Below, one piece after another: positions 10,021 to 23,559 of a stretch of DNA of 64,000 nucleotides (the first letter of the stretch is position 1; the number at the start of each line of letters is the position of its first letter). The notes beneath the pieces were generated by a model. It ran no database searches. It saw only the letters and a program-made list of their open reading frames with translations, and was not told the DNA's origin. This stretch comes from Hydractinia symbiolongicarpus (Eukaryota > Cnidaria > Hydrozoa > Anthoathecata > Hydractiniidae), in assembly GCF_029227915.1 (NCBI RefSeq), contig NC_079879.1, forward strand, positions 23,516,501-23,580,500, in the 5' to 3' direction. The translations under genes were made by a program, and so were the position numbers.

Positions 10021-13000
10021 TTTTTTCTGTCGATGGTCATACCAACGTAATATCGCATAATACTGCATAATACTGCATAATACCTTCATAATTCATAAAA
10101 AATACATAAATTTTCTGTCGATGGCCATACCAACGTAATATCGCATAATACTGCATAATACTGCATAATACCTTCATAATTCAAAAAAAGTACTTAAATT
10201 TTCTGTCGATGGCCATAACAACGTAATATCGCATAATACTGCATAATACCTTCATAATTCATAAAAAACACATAAATTTTCTGTCGATGGCCATACCAAC
10301 GTAATATCGCATAATACTGCATAATACTGCATAATACCTTTATAATTCAAAAAAAGTACATAAATTTTCTGTCGATGGCCATAACAACGTAATATCGCAT
10401 AATACTGCATAATGCCTTCATAATACTCTCTGTCGTTACATAAAAAATACAAAAATTTTCTGTCGATGGCCATACCAACGTAATATCGCATAATACTGCA
10501 TAATGCCTTCATAATACTCTCTATCGTTCCATAAAAAATACATATTTTTTCTGTCAATAATCCATAACCAACGTAATATCGCATAATACTGCATAATACT
10601 GCATAATACCTTTATAATTCAAAAAAAGTACATAAATTTTCTGTCGATGGCCATAACAACGTAATATCGCATAATACTGCATAATACTGCATAATACCTT
10701 TATAATTCAAAAAAAGTACATAAATTTTCTGTCGATGGCCATAACAACGTAATATCGCATAATACTGCATAATACCTTCATAATTCATAAAAAACACATA
10801 AATTTTCTGTCGATGGCCATACCAACGTAATATCGCATAATACTGCATAATACTGCATAATACCTTTATAATTCAAAAAAAGTACTTAAATTTTCTGTCG
10901 ATGGCCATAACAACGTAATATCGCATAATACTGCATAATACCTTCATAATTCATAAAAAACACATAAATTTTCTGTCGATGGCCATACCAACGTAATATC
11001 GCATAATACTGCATAATACCTTCATAATACTCTCTGTCGTTACATAAAAAATACAAAAATTTTCTGTCGATGGCCATACCAACGTAATATCGCATAATAC
11101 TGCATAATGCCTTCATAATACTCTCTATCGTTCCATAAAAAATACATATTTTTTCTGTCAATAATCCATAACCAACGTAATATCGCATAATACTGCATAA
11201 TACTGCATAATACCTTTATAATTCAAAAAAAGTACATAAATTTTCTGTCGATGGCCATAACAACGTAATATCGCATAATACTGCATAATACCTTCATAAT
11301 TCATAAAAAACACATAAATTTTCTGTCGATGGCCATACCAACGTAATATCGCATAATACTGCATAATACTGCATAATACCTTCATAATTCATAAAAAACA
11401 CATAAATTTTCTGTCGATGGCCATACCAACGTAATATCGCATAATACTGCATAATACTGCATAATACCTTTATAATTCAAAAAAAGTACTTAAATTTTCT
11501 GTCGATGGCCATACCAACGTAATATCGCATAATACTGCATAATACTGCATAATACTGCATAATACCTTCATAATTCATAAAAAACACATAAATTTTCTGT
11601 CGATGGCCATACCAACGTAATATCGCATAATACTGCATAATACTGCATAATACCTTTATAATTCAAAAAAAGTACTTAAATTTTCTGTCGATGGCCATAA
11701 CAACGTAATATCGCATAATACTGCATAATACCTTCATAATTCATAAAAAACACATAAATTTTCTGTCGATGGCCATACCAACGTAATATCGCATAATACT
11801 GCATAATACTGCATAATACCTTCATAATTCATAAAAAACACATAAATTTTCTGTCGATGGCCATACCAACGTAATATCGCATAATACTGCATAATACTGC
11901 ATAATACCTTTATAATTCAAAAAAAGTACTTAAATTTTCTGTCGATGGCCATACCAACGTAATATCGCATAATACTGCATAATACTGCATAATACCTTCA
12001 TAATTCATAAAAAACACATAAATTTTCTGTCGATGGCCATACCAACGTAATATCGCATAATACTGCATAATACTGCATAATACCTTTATAATTCAAAAAA
12101 AGTACTTAAATTTTCTGTCGATGGCCATAACAACGTAATATCGCATAATACTGCATAATACCTTCATAATTCATAAAAAACACATAAATTTTCTGTCGAT
12201 GGCCATACCAACGTAATATCGCATAATACTGCATAATACTGCATAATACCTTTATAATTCAAAAAAAGTACTTAAATTTTCTGTCGATGGCCATAACAAC
12301 GTAATATCGCATAATACTGCATAATACCTTCATAATTCATAAAAAACACATAAATTTTCTGTCGATGGCCATACCAACGTAATATCGCATAATACTGCAT
12401 AATACTGCATAATACCTTCATAATTCATAAAAAACACATAAATTTTCTGTCGATGGCCATACCAACGTAATATCGCATAATACTGCATAATACTGCATAA
12501 TACCTTTATAATTCAAAAAAAGTACTTAAATTTTCTGTCGATGGCCATACCAACGTAATATCGCATAATACTGCATAATACTGCATAATACCTTCATAAT
12601 TCATAAAAAACACATAAATTTTCTGTCGATGGCCATACCAACGTAATATCGCATAATACTGCATAATACTGCATAATACCTTTATAATTCAAAAAAATTA
12701 CTTAAATTTTCTGTCGATGGCCATAACAACGTAATATCGCATAATACTGCATAATACCTTCATAATTCATAAAAAACACATAAATTTTCTGTCGATGGCC
12801 ATACCAACGTAATATCGCATAATACTGCATAATACCTTCATAATACTCTCTGTCGTTACATAAAAAATACAAAAATTTTCTGTCGATGGCCATACCAACG
12901 TAATATCGCATAATACTGCATAATACTGCATAATACCTTCATAATTCATAAAAAATACATAAATTTTCTGTCGATGGCCATACCAACGTAATATCGCATA

Positions 13001-13440
13001 ATACTGCATAATACCTTCATAATACTCTCTGTCGTTCCATAAAAAATACATATTTTTTCTGTCGATGGCCATACCAACGTAATATCGCATAATACTGCAT
13101 AATACTGCATAATACCTTCATAATTCATAAAAAATACATAAATTTTCTGTCGATGGCCATACCAAAGTAATATCGCATAATACTGCATAATACCTTCATA
13201 ATACTCTCTATCGTTCCATAAAAAATACAAATTTTTTTTGTCGATGGCCATACCAACGTAATATCACAGAATACAGCATAATACCTTCATAATACTCTCA
13301 ATCGTTCCATAATAATATTATATTTTTCTGTCAATAATCCATAACCAACGTAATATCGCATAATATTGCATATTACCGGTATAATACTCTCTATCGCTAC
13401 ATAACAAATGCATTTTTTTGTAGATAGGCTATAACCAACG
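10021..13440 (+). repeat. Left subterminal tandem array, ~78-90 bp unit
   Basis: About 40 copies of a unit containing AATTTTCTGTCGATGGCCAT, CCAACGTAATATCGCA and one to four copies of TACTGCATAA. Variants alternate between a CATAATTCATAAAAAACACA spacer and a longer one with CATAATACTCTCTGTCGTTA. Copies are nearly identical in the middle and degrade towards 13200-13440. Higher-order repetition is visible: blocks of two to four units recur in the same order. Open frames on the minus strand rich in QYYAILR are by-products of the repeat length and are not genes. Confidence 0.92.
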
Positions 13441-13479
13441 TAATATGCCACATTATTCCGCAGTAGAAACAAGTGTTCT

Positions 13480-15850
13480 CCCTGGAAATGACGTATCAAA
13501 ATTTCTAAAGTAGACCAATTAATGCAAAGTGATCACATATTGAAAAAAACAACAATTGAGGTTGAGTATACATCCATTTACCAATAGAAATGATATTATG
13601 GCAAAATACTCTTCTGCGAAATGATACATCAAAAGTCCTACATTAAAAGTCCTCAAGCACGCCAATCAAGAGAAGACTTTATACTTTAAACTAAACAAAC
13701 ACTGATGTTGAATACACGTCAATACACAAAGAGACACTATATTTTGGACAAGTACTTTGCCGCGATATAAAAAAATGAAAGTTCTAAAGCAGACTAATCA
13801 ATGTGTAGACTTTACACTGTAATTGAACAAATATTGAGGTTGGATACACATCCATCCACCAATTGAAGTCATATTTGACTAAATACCCTCCAAGAAAATG
13901 ACACATCAAAAGTCCCAAAGCAGACCAATCGAAGGAAAAACTATTCACTATAAACCAAACCAACACTGATGTTGGATAACAATCCATTCACAAATAGACA
14001 CTATACTTTGGACGAATACGCTTTCGCGAAAAGATGAAGCACGCCAATCAAGAGAAGACTTTACGCCTTAAATTAAACATTCAGTGAGGTTGGGTGCACA
14101 TCTATGCACCAATAGAAACAATATTCTGGACAAATACCCCCTCGCAAATGACACAGTAAAAGTCTTAAGCCGTTAGATTTGAGGAAAGATGTATAGTATG
14201 CACTAAAAAGGCGGTTTTGTTCTATATACACATGCAATAGAGACGACAGTGACAGCTTGGATAAGACTATTTAAAAAATGACCTAATAGATCTATTCAAA
14301 TAAAGCCTCCCTAAACCAGTAAGTAAATGGGATATTCCACAATACATGGCTAAAAAACAACCTGGATGAAAGTAAAGGTCGAAATCCTAGCAGAAAAATT
14401 AAAAGAAGTCTGTAAATGTGAGACACATCCATACGTCATTTAAGGTAACACTTTTAGAAGTTGAGGTATGTGCAAAATAAGATCTGAGATATTTTAAAAG
14501 ACCAATCAAAGAGAAAATTTTATACTTTACCCTGCACAAACACTTATGCTGGAAATACATCCATACACAAATAGAAACAATTTTATGGAGAAATACCCTC
14601 CCTGGAAATGACGCATCAACAGTCCTAAAGCAGACCAATCAATGCGAAAGCTTTACAATATAAACCAATCTGAGGGAACACGTTGCACTATAGAGGTATT
14701 GAGGTAGGATACAAATACATCCACTAATAGAACAGATATTTTGACAAAATACCAAAACTGCATTCTGGACAAATATTCTCTCGCGAAAAAACATATTAAA
14801 AGTCTTAAGGCAGACCAATCTGACGACAGACGTTACAGTATACACTGAACAAGCAGTAGTGCTTTATACCCATTGATTCATCTATAGAAACAATCTCTTG
14901 GACAATTACTCTTCTCTGAATAGCATGTTAGATGTCCTAAAGCAGACCAATCAAAGAAAGTGGTTGCAACCTTAACGGTTATTTTTATAGTATAAGACCA
15001 CTGAGGTTGAATACATATCTATACACCAATAGAAAGATATATTCCCATAATAGATGCTAAACAGCAGTTAGTATTCTGTACCCATCGATACAACACCAAA
15101 AACAATATTATAGACAAATGCCATCTCGTGAAATGACATATTAAAAGTCTCAAAGCATGTCGATCTTAGGGAAGTCGTCAAACAATACATTGAACAGACA
15201 GCAGTGTGCTATACCCACTCATACTTCATTAGAAGCGATTCTATGTTCATTCGAACTGACATTATTAGATGTCCTAAAACATGACAATCCGAGGGAAGAC
15301 GATATACTATACATTAAACAAGTGGTATTATTCTATACTTATCCATACACCAAGAGATACGATGTTCTGGACAAATACCTTCCTGCGTAATGACACATCA
15401 AAGGTCCGAAACCAGACCAATACACTACACAATATAGAATCTTAGATCCTTTAAAAGGGCAAATAAATTCAAAGGAAAACCATCTTCTGGTCAGTAATAA
15501 AGCAGAAATGCTGGACCCATTCATAAGTCAATGAAAAGGAAATTTTGCGAGAATTTTTAGCTCCATTGAAATATTAGATGCCCTAGCAGAACAAGACAAA
15601 TAAAATATATGTACGATACAGTAGACAAGCAGAGGTGGAATATACCCTTGCATACATCACTAGAAAGATACTTTTAAGAAATATCGCGCGCGAAGAAGAT
15701 AACGTTCTAGCAGACCATTTGAAGTAAATCTTTACTTTTGCAAAAAGGCAAATCGGATACCCATTCATAGCTACATCACTAAAGAGATATTCTGCGAAAG
15801 TAACCAAACGCGGAAAAAAGTATTAAATGCTCAAGCACAATAATTTAGTG
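13480..15850 (+). repeat. Left inner zone of a diverged ~150 bp tandem repeat
   Basis: About 15 degenerate copies of a unit with the recurring order AAAGCAGACCAATCAA, a stretch near TTTATACT, GATGTTGGATACACATCC, ACCAATAGAAACAATATT and GGACAAATACCCTC. The copies are far more diverged than the outer array, so this zone is older or evolves without homogenisation. The open frames inside it (13784-15807) follow the repeat and are not genes. Confidence 0.8.
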
Positions 15851-16700
15851 CCCTAACATCATAACTTCCCTTGTGTTAGGTTATAAATTATAAAACTTGG
15901 TATGGATGATATTTGTCACATGACAATTAAAAATCATGATTCAAATGCTGACTTTGTCAGAATTTCTTTGCGGACGTCAGCATTATTTCTCTTGCATTTG
16001 TGTAGCTTATGATAGATTTTTATTATTTTTTTTGTAAATATTGACAAAAATAATGTTAATTTTAATAATTATATAAACATTTTAGCTATTTTGGCTTACT
16101 TTAAGACCCTTCGTTTGAGGCGCCAACGCAGCAAATTTTATTCACATTTGAAAAGGGCAGTTTATTACTTTTTTTCTATTTCATGATAGATTGATGTTTA
16201 CTTTTTCCATTTACAGTAACATAAATTTGTAAGGTTTAAACTTGACATATAGTTAGTTATAGTTACTTATAATAACTAAAAGAATATTTTTTACTTCAAA
16301 GAACTTTTTCCTACTTCAAAGAGAACTTTTTTACTTCAAAGGGGAAAATTTGTTATTGTTGCTTATTGAACATGTGTGATGATACTTCAGAGGGTTGATT
16401 GTAACAATAGTCAACGTAATTGGATCAATTATATGCAATTACGTCGTGTATAAAATGTAAAAACATATTTCACCCATATAATCGGAGTAATTATATGATC
16501 GTAAAAAGGTTAAATATATATGCACACCACCTGGCGAAATTGTCAAAAAGAGAATAAGAGCCCTGGGGGGTTGGATATCATATCTGAGAGCGCTAGGCCA
16601 ACCAGAATGCCTAAAATCCCGTATTCCCCGCTTTGCAAAATCTAGACGATTAAAATAGAAGCGTCCGGTCACGTGGTCGATATAAGCCAATAAAAACGTC
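15851..16700. other. Unassigned interval with a possible promoter near 16560-16730
   Basis: AT-rich to 16540, then a more GC-rich segment. At 16670-16700 a CACGTG E-box-like motif and a CCAAT box (GCCAATAAAAACG) lie just before the ATG of the candidate exon at 16736. An 83-codon minus frame (16439-16690) covers the GC-rich segment; it has no recognised domain. Confidence 0.3.
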
Positions 16701-16735
16701 AGTCAAAGATTTTCACGATCCCGAACCTGCCCGAA

Positions 16736-16860
16736 ATGCACTTTGTTGTATTATGCGGCCAGAAGGAAAAGAAAGGAACAGTCGAACAAGAAATAAATTA
16801 TATAATATCAAAGAAGCATAAAAAAACAGTTCTTTTAAGAACTATTAAGAAGAATATAAA
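16736..16860 (+). CDS. Candidate first coding exon inside the giant element
   Basis: ATG at 16736 opens a lysine-rich frame (starts MHFVVLCGQKEKKGTVEQEI) that runs 41 codons plus 2 nt to a strong donor, AAA|GTAAGT. Unspliced, it would stop at once in TAA inside the donor. The next candidate exon (17657) restores a complete codon (phase 2 joined to phase 2), which supports but does not prove splicing. No family recognised. Confidence 0.35.
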
Positions 16861-17656
16861 GTAAGTTTATAAACTATTTTTCTATCTGTAAGTCCCCTTC
16901 CATTTTTCGAGTTATAATAGCTAAGTAAGGAACTAAGAAATAAGGTTTATAATGCAAGTTTCACAAGTCGTAAATGTCAGATATAAAAACTAGCTAGTAC
17001 GTAGGATAAAAAGCCTCTAATATATAATATAAAGTAACACACTATTCCTAAGTTATTTGTACAATGTGCTGTATAAGGGTTTTTTGTAAATATTATAAGC
17101 ACAAGCACACAGAGGAATTTCATTGTTTACATTTTCAGCAGTATGCTCTTTTGACTTGGGTTATAAAATATGGGGGCTCTAGTCTATGTGAAGCAGTGTG
17201 ATTATCAGTCCATTTTGTCACACAAAGGCATCAATTCAGACTTAATAAAAGTTTAAACCTCATTTTTTTATGGGAAGAAATCCACAGGAAAAACCTCTCT
17301 TCACCAAATCCTAGCATCTTTCTTCCTTCAACGCAAATGCCAGAGGCAAAAAGCTTACTGCTGAAAAGTAAACAAATGATGACAAAATCCATCTATTTAC
17401 TAATACATTTACTAACATGCAGTTTTATAGGCATGGGCTTTACCAAATAAGGACGGGTGAGAAAAAATACAAATAAAAATTATATACAACTAAAAATCAT
17501 TTTATTGGTTTTGGTAAAGTCACATAGCAGGACCATGAAATATAAAGGTAAAAAAGGGTTTAAATGACTAAACTAAATAATGTATATAACCTGGAGAGAA
17601 AAATAGTTCATACCCATGATGGACTAATTACCCATAATTTCAACTACTGCTCACAG

Positions 17657-17744
17657 AGATGTGCCATCCAAGGTCTTTGTAATTTGCAATGACAATGGCA
17701 AAAAAAATACTGTCATGTCTTTTCTATGTTTTTTCAATGAATGA
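17657..17744 (+). CDS. Candidate second exon, phase-compatible with 16736-16860
   Basis: It follows an acceptor (CTACTGCTCACAG) and begins with one base that completes the codon left open at 16860. It then reads DVPSKVFVICNDNGKKNTVM and stops. The opposite strand is also open here (AIVIANYKDLGWHIS before a GTGAGC donor), so the strand is uncertain. Confidence 0.25.
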
Positions 17745-18090
17745 GTGAACGACAAAAATTACTACTTAATTATTATCTTTTTTGACGCAGGGATGTGAGG
17801 TGATTCAAAATCGTTTTTTATTATCCACTATATATAATTATATTAAGTTAATTTAAAACCAAGAGCTGTCTAAAATATTAAAGTCGAAACAGTTGTTTTC
17901 TAAATTCTTTTGTTTAATCACAATAGCACAATGACTCCTATTTTTTTCTCCTGTTTTTACTAGTGGCTTCAGGCAATTGCTTTTAATTAATTCTGATCAC
18001 TACTGACTTTTAAACTGAGTTCTTTTTTTTGTTTTTATTATTGAGACTTCAATACTAATGAATAATACTGATATTTATTCCTTGCAATTT

Positions 18091-18228
18091 TTACACAAAA
18101 TTGTACTGATTATGCATATATTTTGCATGCTTCCCAAACAAATATTTTTCAGGCTTCCCATGTCTTTTTTCAACTTCGTCCCAAAGATTTTTTACCTCTA
18201 TGATGAATGTCTCAGTGGCCAAGAGATC
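18091..18228 (-). CDS. Exon-like block, unknown protein
   Basis: On the minus strand an acceptor (AAAATTGTTTTAG) is followed by a 45-codon frame of protein-like, charged composition (contains EVKNLWDEVEKRHGKPEKYL and FGKHAKYMHNQY) ending at a stop or at a GT donor just before it. I do not recognise the family. The plus strand also has a good acceptor at 18150, so strand assignment rests on composition. Confidence 0.35.
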   Translation of the reverse strand, partial: DLLATETFIIEVKNLWDEVEKRHGKPEKYLFGKHAKYMHNQYNFV

Positions 18229-19142
18229 CTAAAACAATTTTTCTCAACCCTTTTTCAATTGTAAGACGTGTTAATTTTTCTGTAAAAACTTATCTGTTAA
18301 AAAAAGGACAAACATACATTACTGTTGGATGACTCAACTTAATTAGTTGTTCTACGGCAAAGTTGATAGTAGCTTACGGTCCTTCGGCAAATCATTGTAA
18401 ATTAACATTCAACTAACAAAAAATAACATTGATTATGTTCTATACTCATTATATTTTCACAAAATGGGAAGGGGAAATTTTTTTTTTTCCTTTTTGTTTT
18501 TTATTATTTTTTTGTTTTCATTGGTCGGTCAGGCCCATAGAACAATTAAGTAAGTTGCAGTTGCCTTACCACAGAATTAACAGTATAATTGTAGTGTTGT
18601 CTATACTGTTTCTTGTTCTATTTAAAACAGGAAAGTAATTACGTGGTAAATCATATCATTTTACTAAGACCTAAAAAATCTTTCAAGGAAATTTATTATG
18701 GAAGCCTTACACTGCCTTTTTTATATTTGTGCTTTGATTGTCTGTCTCCTCATATTCACATTTGTCAAGGTACTTTTACAAGTGCACATTTTAGAGATGT
18801 AGGTTGGGAATTATAAGTTTATACAAAACAGCGTGTTTTCAAAACATATACCATTGGTAATTTTATGGCTTGGTGAATTTACAAATAAGAAGTCCCTATA
18901 ACTTTGTGTGACTGCATGAGCTGAAAGAACCCAAAGACATGTAACAAGAATTCAATTGATTTTCCAGAGTATAGCTAAGTTACCTCCTAAAGCAATGCAC
19001 AAACAAACTTTTGGCGGAAAATCAATTACCTTTTTTTACGTTTGTCACCACAAACGTGGATAAATTATATCACTGCAGAAAACACTAAAATATATTTAAT
19101 AAAATGGCACTTTTCCTACCTTAAACTTTAATGTGCATTTAC

Positions 19143-19257
19143 CAACTTTTTGCAGGCCTATCAATAATTCGCATAATTCTGAAATGAGAAACTAGCTGAG
19201 CCATTAATTGCTCCCCCAATTCCAAAAAAATTTTCTGGCTGAACAATATCAATTCAT
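19143..19257 (-). CDS. Exon-like block, unknown protein
   Basis: The minus frame contains FLELGEQLMAQLVSHFRIMR and then IIDRPAKS. It runs from an AG (TGTAAG) to a donor G|GTAAAT. It has a coding-like amphipathic composition but no recognised family. A second frame on the same strand is open too, so the call is uncertain. The plus strand has its own strong acceptor (ACTTTTTGCAG) here. Confidence 0.3.
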
Positions 19258-19744
19258 CTTACATGGAAATCAATGTTCCCTTTTTTATTATTTACAGAAA
19301 AAAAGAACCAAAATATATAAAAAAAGATAAAATAAAATAAATAAAAAAGACTGTGACCTTGAGGGAGCTATTTATTGCTCTGCTGTTATTTTCTTATTGA
19401 TAGGCCTGTTTTTGTGTATTACTTTTATAGCTTTTATTTTATATAAATATAATATTTTTCTCTGATAAAAAGGGGGTAGCTAAAACATGTTTTTGTGTTT
19501 TGTTAAGGTGGCAATAACCCTTTTTTAGCTGTCCACATTTATTTATTTACTAAGTGTATTATTTATGCCTGTTTACATTTCCTAAAAATATAGGCCTCAA
19601 TACATAATAAAATGATTTTAACTTGAAACCAAAATTGATGAGTCACCAGAAATTTCTATGTAAAAAATCCTTGTTTTTCAACGAGAATTTGTATTTTTTG
19701 TGACCTGGGAGCTTTTTCCTGCATTTTTATTTTTCATGTTGGAG

Positions 19745-19855
19745 ACAAGTGGGGGACTACTAAACTTTTGAACCCCAAACACGAGAACTTAGTGTTTCAG
19801 CTAGGGACTCTCTCAGTATTAACTTTCTTGTCTCCGATAGCCGAAAAAATGTTGC
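19745..19855. repeat. Dispersed repeat, copy A
   Basis: The segment with GAACCCCAAACACGAGAACT, then GACTCTCTCAGT and CTTGTCTCCGAT, recurs at 41505-41605 inside the inverted-repeat transposon there. Order and spacing are conserved. It may be a fragment of that transposon family. Confidence 0.65.
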
Positions 19856-20865
19856 AAAAATGAAATAAGTTTATTTTTATAGCATAACATGCTGTAAGAA
19901 AATATACAAAATGTAATTTTTATTTCAGAGGTTCTTAACCAGTTTTTCTGAACATAAAACGTAAGAAGTTAAATACAGTATACTGATTAAAGTTGTTTTC
20001 AAAAAAAATATGTTTGTTTCAAGCGAGTCATTTAGTAGTAAAATGTTGTTTCTTATTTTCTTTGTTTCGATGTGATGAAAACAAAGTTTAATGCAACTTT
20101 ACTTAGGTTAATAATACTAATTGAACTATTTGCCATTATTGAAACTAAAAACTCTAAAAAAACATTTTGACTTTTAAATTTTGTCTGAATAAAATTTTTA
20201 AAGTAAAACAAAAATACTATCAAAAGTTAAAGCTTGTGCAGTGTAGCATAATGAAGATCGCCTAAATTCCTACATAATGCACTGTTTTTGTTATTAACGT
20301 TTCTTTTTAATAATTACTCATTCCTTTCTGTATAATTTGCAAGCACGCAGACTAAAGGGCCTGATACACTTGTATGATATCACTGAAATATATAATTTCT
20401 TATAATATAGCTTTAATATGTAGTTTTAATATGTATAATGTCAACACCTGGTATGTGTGTCATAACCTCATAATTTGCAGCATAGCTATAATATTTAAAT
20501 AAAATCAAACCAATTTGATTTTAATAATATTGTTGGTAATATGGTTTTGAATGCCTTTTTGTTTGTGTGATGATATATCTATTATCTGCTAGCGTTGTTG
20601 TGGCAACGATGGTATGAAAGTATCACAATACAAGAAATTATAAGTATATTGTAGAAAAATTATAAATTTATTGTAAAATATATTTAATGATATTATACAG
20701 GTGTATCCTGGCCTTAGATTAAATTAATTATTATAAGTTTTAATTTAAAGAGGAATTGTTAAGGTATTTTGGTGAAAGATAATAGTAATATAGCTATAAA
20801 ATCGTGACAAGTGTGTTATAACAGAAATATATAAATATATATAGTGTGAAAACAATTTTATGTAA

Positions 20866-20976
20866 CTAATTATGTACAAAAGAAATTCTGACTGCCACCT
20901 TAAGTTCAAAAGTTTCATCAGCTAAATCCATATCTGAGTAACTTAAGTGACCTTGCCCCCGCGGATTGTTAGTTTT
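20866..20976 (-). CDS. Exon-like block, unknown protein
   Basis: On the minus strand an acceptor (GGGGTTCTTAG) is followed by 36 codons (contains NNPRGQGHLSYSDMDLADET and FELKVAVRI) and then TAG. The composition is clearly more protein-like than surrounding DNA and the local GC is higher. No family recognised. With 18091-18228 and 19143-19257 on the same strand, it may belong to one spliced or decayed gene of the giant element. Confidence 0.38.
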   Translation of the reverse strand, partial: KTNNPRGQGHLSYSDMDLADETFELKVAVRISFVHN

Positions 20977-20979
20977 CTA

Positions 20980-23555
20980 AGAACCCCTAAGAACAAGGCT
21001 GGCAATACTTATTTGAGCATCATATCCCACCTAGGTTGATAGAGTATAGATAAGTAATTTTTAACAACCTGTTTGTTAAAAGGAGTTTTTAATTGTTAGT
21101 AAAAGTCATTAATTTGAGCGTTTTATGTAACAGATATGATAACGAAAATTATTGTTTTTGTTTTACATCCGCACAATTTAGGAGGAAACTAAAAACACTA
21201 TTCAAAATATTTATTCTTTTGGAAAATTAAATTAGTAGGCTCAGAACAATCATTTCTTCTTGTTGTACTTTATCTTTCCGATATCGTCTGGTTTCGTCTC
21301 GCAATATTGTTTAAATTCAAGCTAAATTAACAAAAATTGTCTTAAGTAAGCAAATTAAAAAAAAAATAAATCTTCCAAGATCAGTTTAATTTCGATAAAG
21401 GAAAGACTCAATTCGTGTCAATTCCTTATATTGAGAGACATGATGATCCATAAGTCCAACTTGAAAAGCTAAAATGAACTAAATTGAAAATAGTTTATTT
21501 ATTAATTCTATTTCATCTGGGTTTTATAAAAGCAACCTGTACGAGGTAGAAGTGATTTTTTTTAATTTTTAATTTATTTTTTTACTTGCTTAGCCAGTTG
21601 TAATGGCTGTTAGAACTTGGATCTTCTTGCTGAAATGAATGGTTTATTTTACTAAAAAACCTTGGATTAATCAGGGATCAAAATAAGAAATTTGAAAGGC
21701 AGGTGTGTAATCGACAGTATAAGGGAGCTTAACATGTTATCCATACAATTCAGTTCACTGGTGTGATTAATAACACATGGTGAGGAAAAAAAATTGTGCC
21801 CTGCGAACAGGATAAACAAACTAATAAACTAATACAAATAAAAGTTATATCCTGAAAGTAATAATTTGCGTGATTGAAACAAAATATTAACAGTAAATTT
21901 CGAAAAATGGTGGAGATTGATCGAGTATGGAACAAACTCGCACTCCAAAGAAAGTATTTGTTGGGTGTGCTTCACTTCATTTTATTCCCAGAAACTTGAA
22001 AATTATAACTTAGAAAGAATAACAATTACTGACTGATCACCAGGGTAAGAATGAGAAAAGATGGTCAGTCATAACTCAAGTTTTGGTTGGTCATGACCGA
22101 TGACTGGTAGTTATTTCGATTCCTGTTCATTGGCATAAAATTTCTGTTTGTCATTTTGTTTTTTATTTAAATAAGAGCTGTTAAATTGACTTATCTTCCT
22201 TGTTTTAAATATATAGTTTTCCCTGGTAAATTAAAAAATTATGAAAAGTTATTTTTATGTTGAACATTAAACTTTGGAAATGTTTAGTAGGTGTATAGCT
22301 GCCTTCTCTAAAAATATTAATGGTTCTTAAAGTTGTTTTTATTATCTTTAAAATTAACTTGACACTGTGCAACAGTAAACATCGGTAATGGAAACATGAT
22401 CTCTTGGGATACTCCAAAAAAAATTAAAACAAAGCTATTTTATTAGTTGTAGAGCAATCTATATCCAAAAACTTTTTAGCTGAGAAGAGAAATTTTTTCA
22501 TAACATGTAAAAACCTAATTCTAAAGTTCATTTACATTCAAAAGAGTTATTGTGGAGTATTAAACATATGGACCCTTGTCCCCAGGTTTTTTTGTCTTTT
22601 TGATATGAGAGAAGACAACGAAAAATACCTTGGTATGATTTAGTGATTTTTCGCCAATATATCGCCAGATTATGCGAACACGTTAATTTATGCGACTAAC
22701 AAAAGCAGAACTCTAATTTATGTTCCAGAAAATATGCAAGAAAAATTATCTTGGTAACTGTAATAAGCGTCTTTCAATTTTTAAAAAATATGTTCCTTTT
22801 TTTAGCAGGTTACATAATACTTTAATATAGTTTAGCTAGCTAGTACCTAGCTAGGTAAACTCTATTAAAAAAAAACTCTGAAAACTTATGAAAATTGTAA
22901 GGTTTCAAATCAAATTTATGAAAAGATTTTTTATTTTTGTGGTGTTTTGAACCATGAAAAAAACAAAGAATTAAAGAGAAGGATATATATGTAGACAGCT
23001 TCAGATATCATAAAAGCTTCCCTTAGACATTCTGTTACGTAAAACAGCAGAACCATTACAGGATATTTTATAGAATTATTTTTGCAAGAACTAATTATAC
23101 AAAACATTTTTAATTTCAATAAGTCCTAATAAATAAGCTTATGCCACATCGTGCAGAAAGTCTGTAAGATTGGTAGCTCGCCTTCTAAAAGTTTTGTTTA
23201 CTTACTGTTTGCATTGTTCGTTGATAAGATGTCTTGTTATAATGACGAACATTACATAACCTTTACAAAGCTACAGCCATATATAATATATTTTATCGCT
23301 TTTTTTACATTCTTTTCGTCAAAAATTCAGTAAAAAATCTTTCTTACTTTTTATATAAAAACTTTGATTGCACGACATTTTTTTAAGTCATTTTTTGTTT
23401 GAATTCTTTCTTTTTTAAAGACGGGATTCTATGAAAACTAACTTTTTTACATTTCTCCGATCGATTGGTTAAATACATACAAAAACAAACAATTTAAATG
23501 TAAACTATAAGTTTATATTTAATATATATATATACTCTCCAACTTTCTGCACAAT
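20980..23555. other. Unassigned AT-rich interior of the giant element
   Basis: No supportable gene. Open frames at 21750-21935, 22205-22417 and 22931-23119 are short, AT-driven and without domain signals. A (TA)n tract lies near 23521-23533. Confidence 0.4.
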
Positions 23556-23559
23556 GTGT

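Noticed and set aside
10252-13251. Repeated minus-strand frames rich in QYYAILRWYGHRQKIYV, and the matching plus frames at 36001-37440
   Set aside because: They are translations of the tandem array, change frame with unit length, and appear in both arms as mirror images. They are not genes.
10021-13440. Regular repeat-spacer look, CRISPR-like
   Set aside because: The whole ~80-90 bp unit repeats, there are no unique spacers, the context is eukaryotic and no cas genes are present.
19143-19257. Dynein or other AAA+ ATPase fragment (HFRIMRIIDRP resembles a pre-Walker stretch)
   Set aside because: No Walker A motif follows and the similarity is only a few residues.
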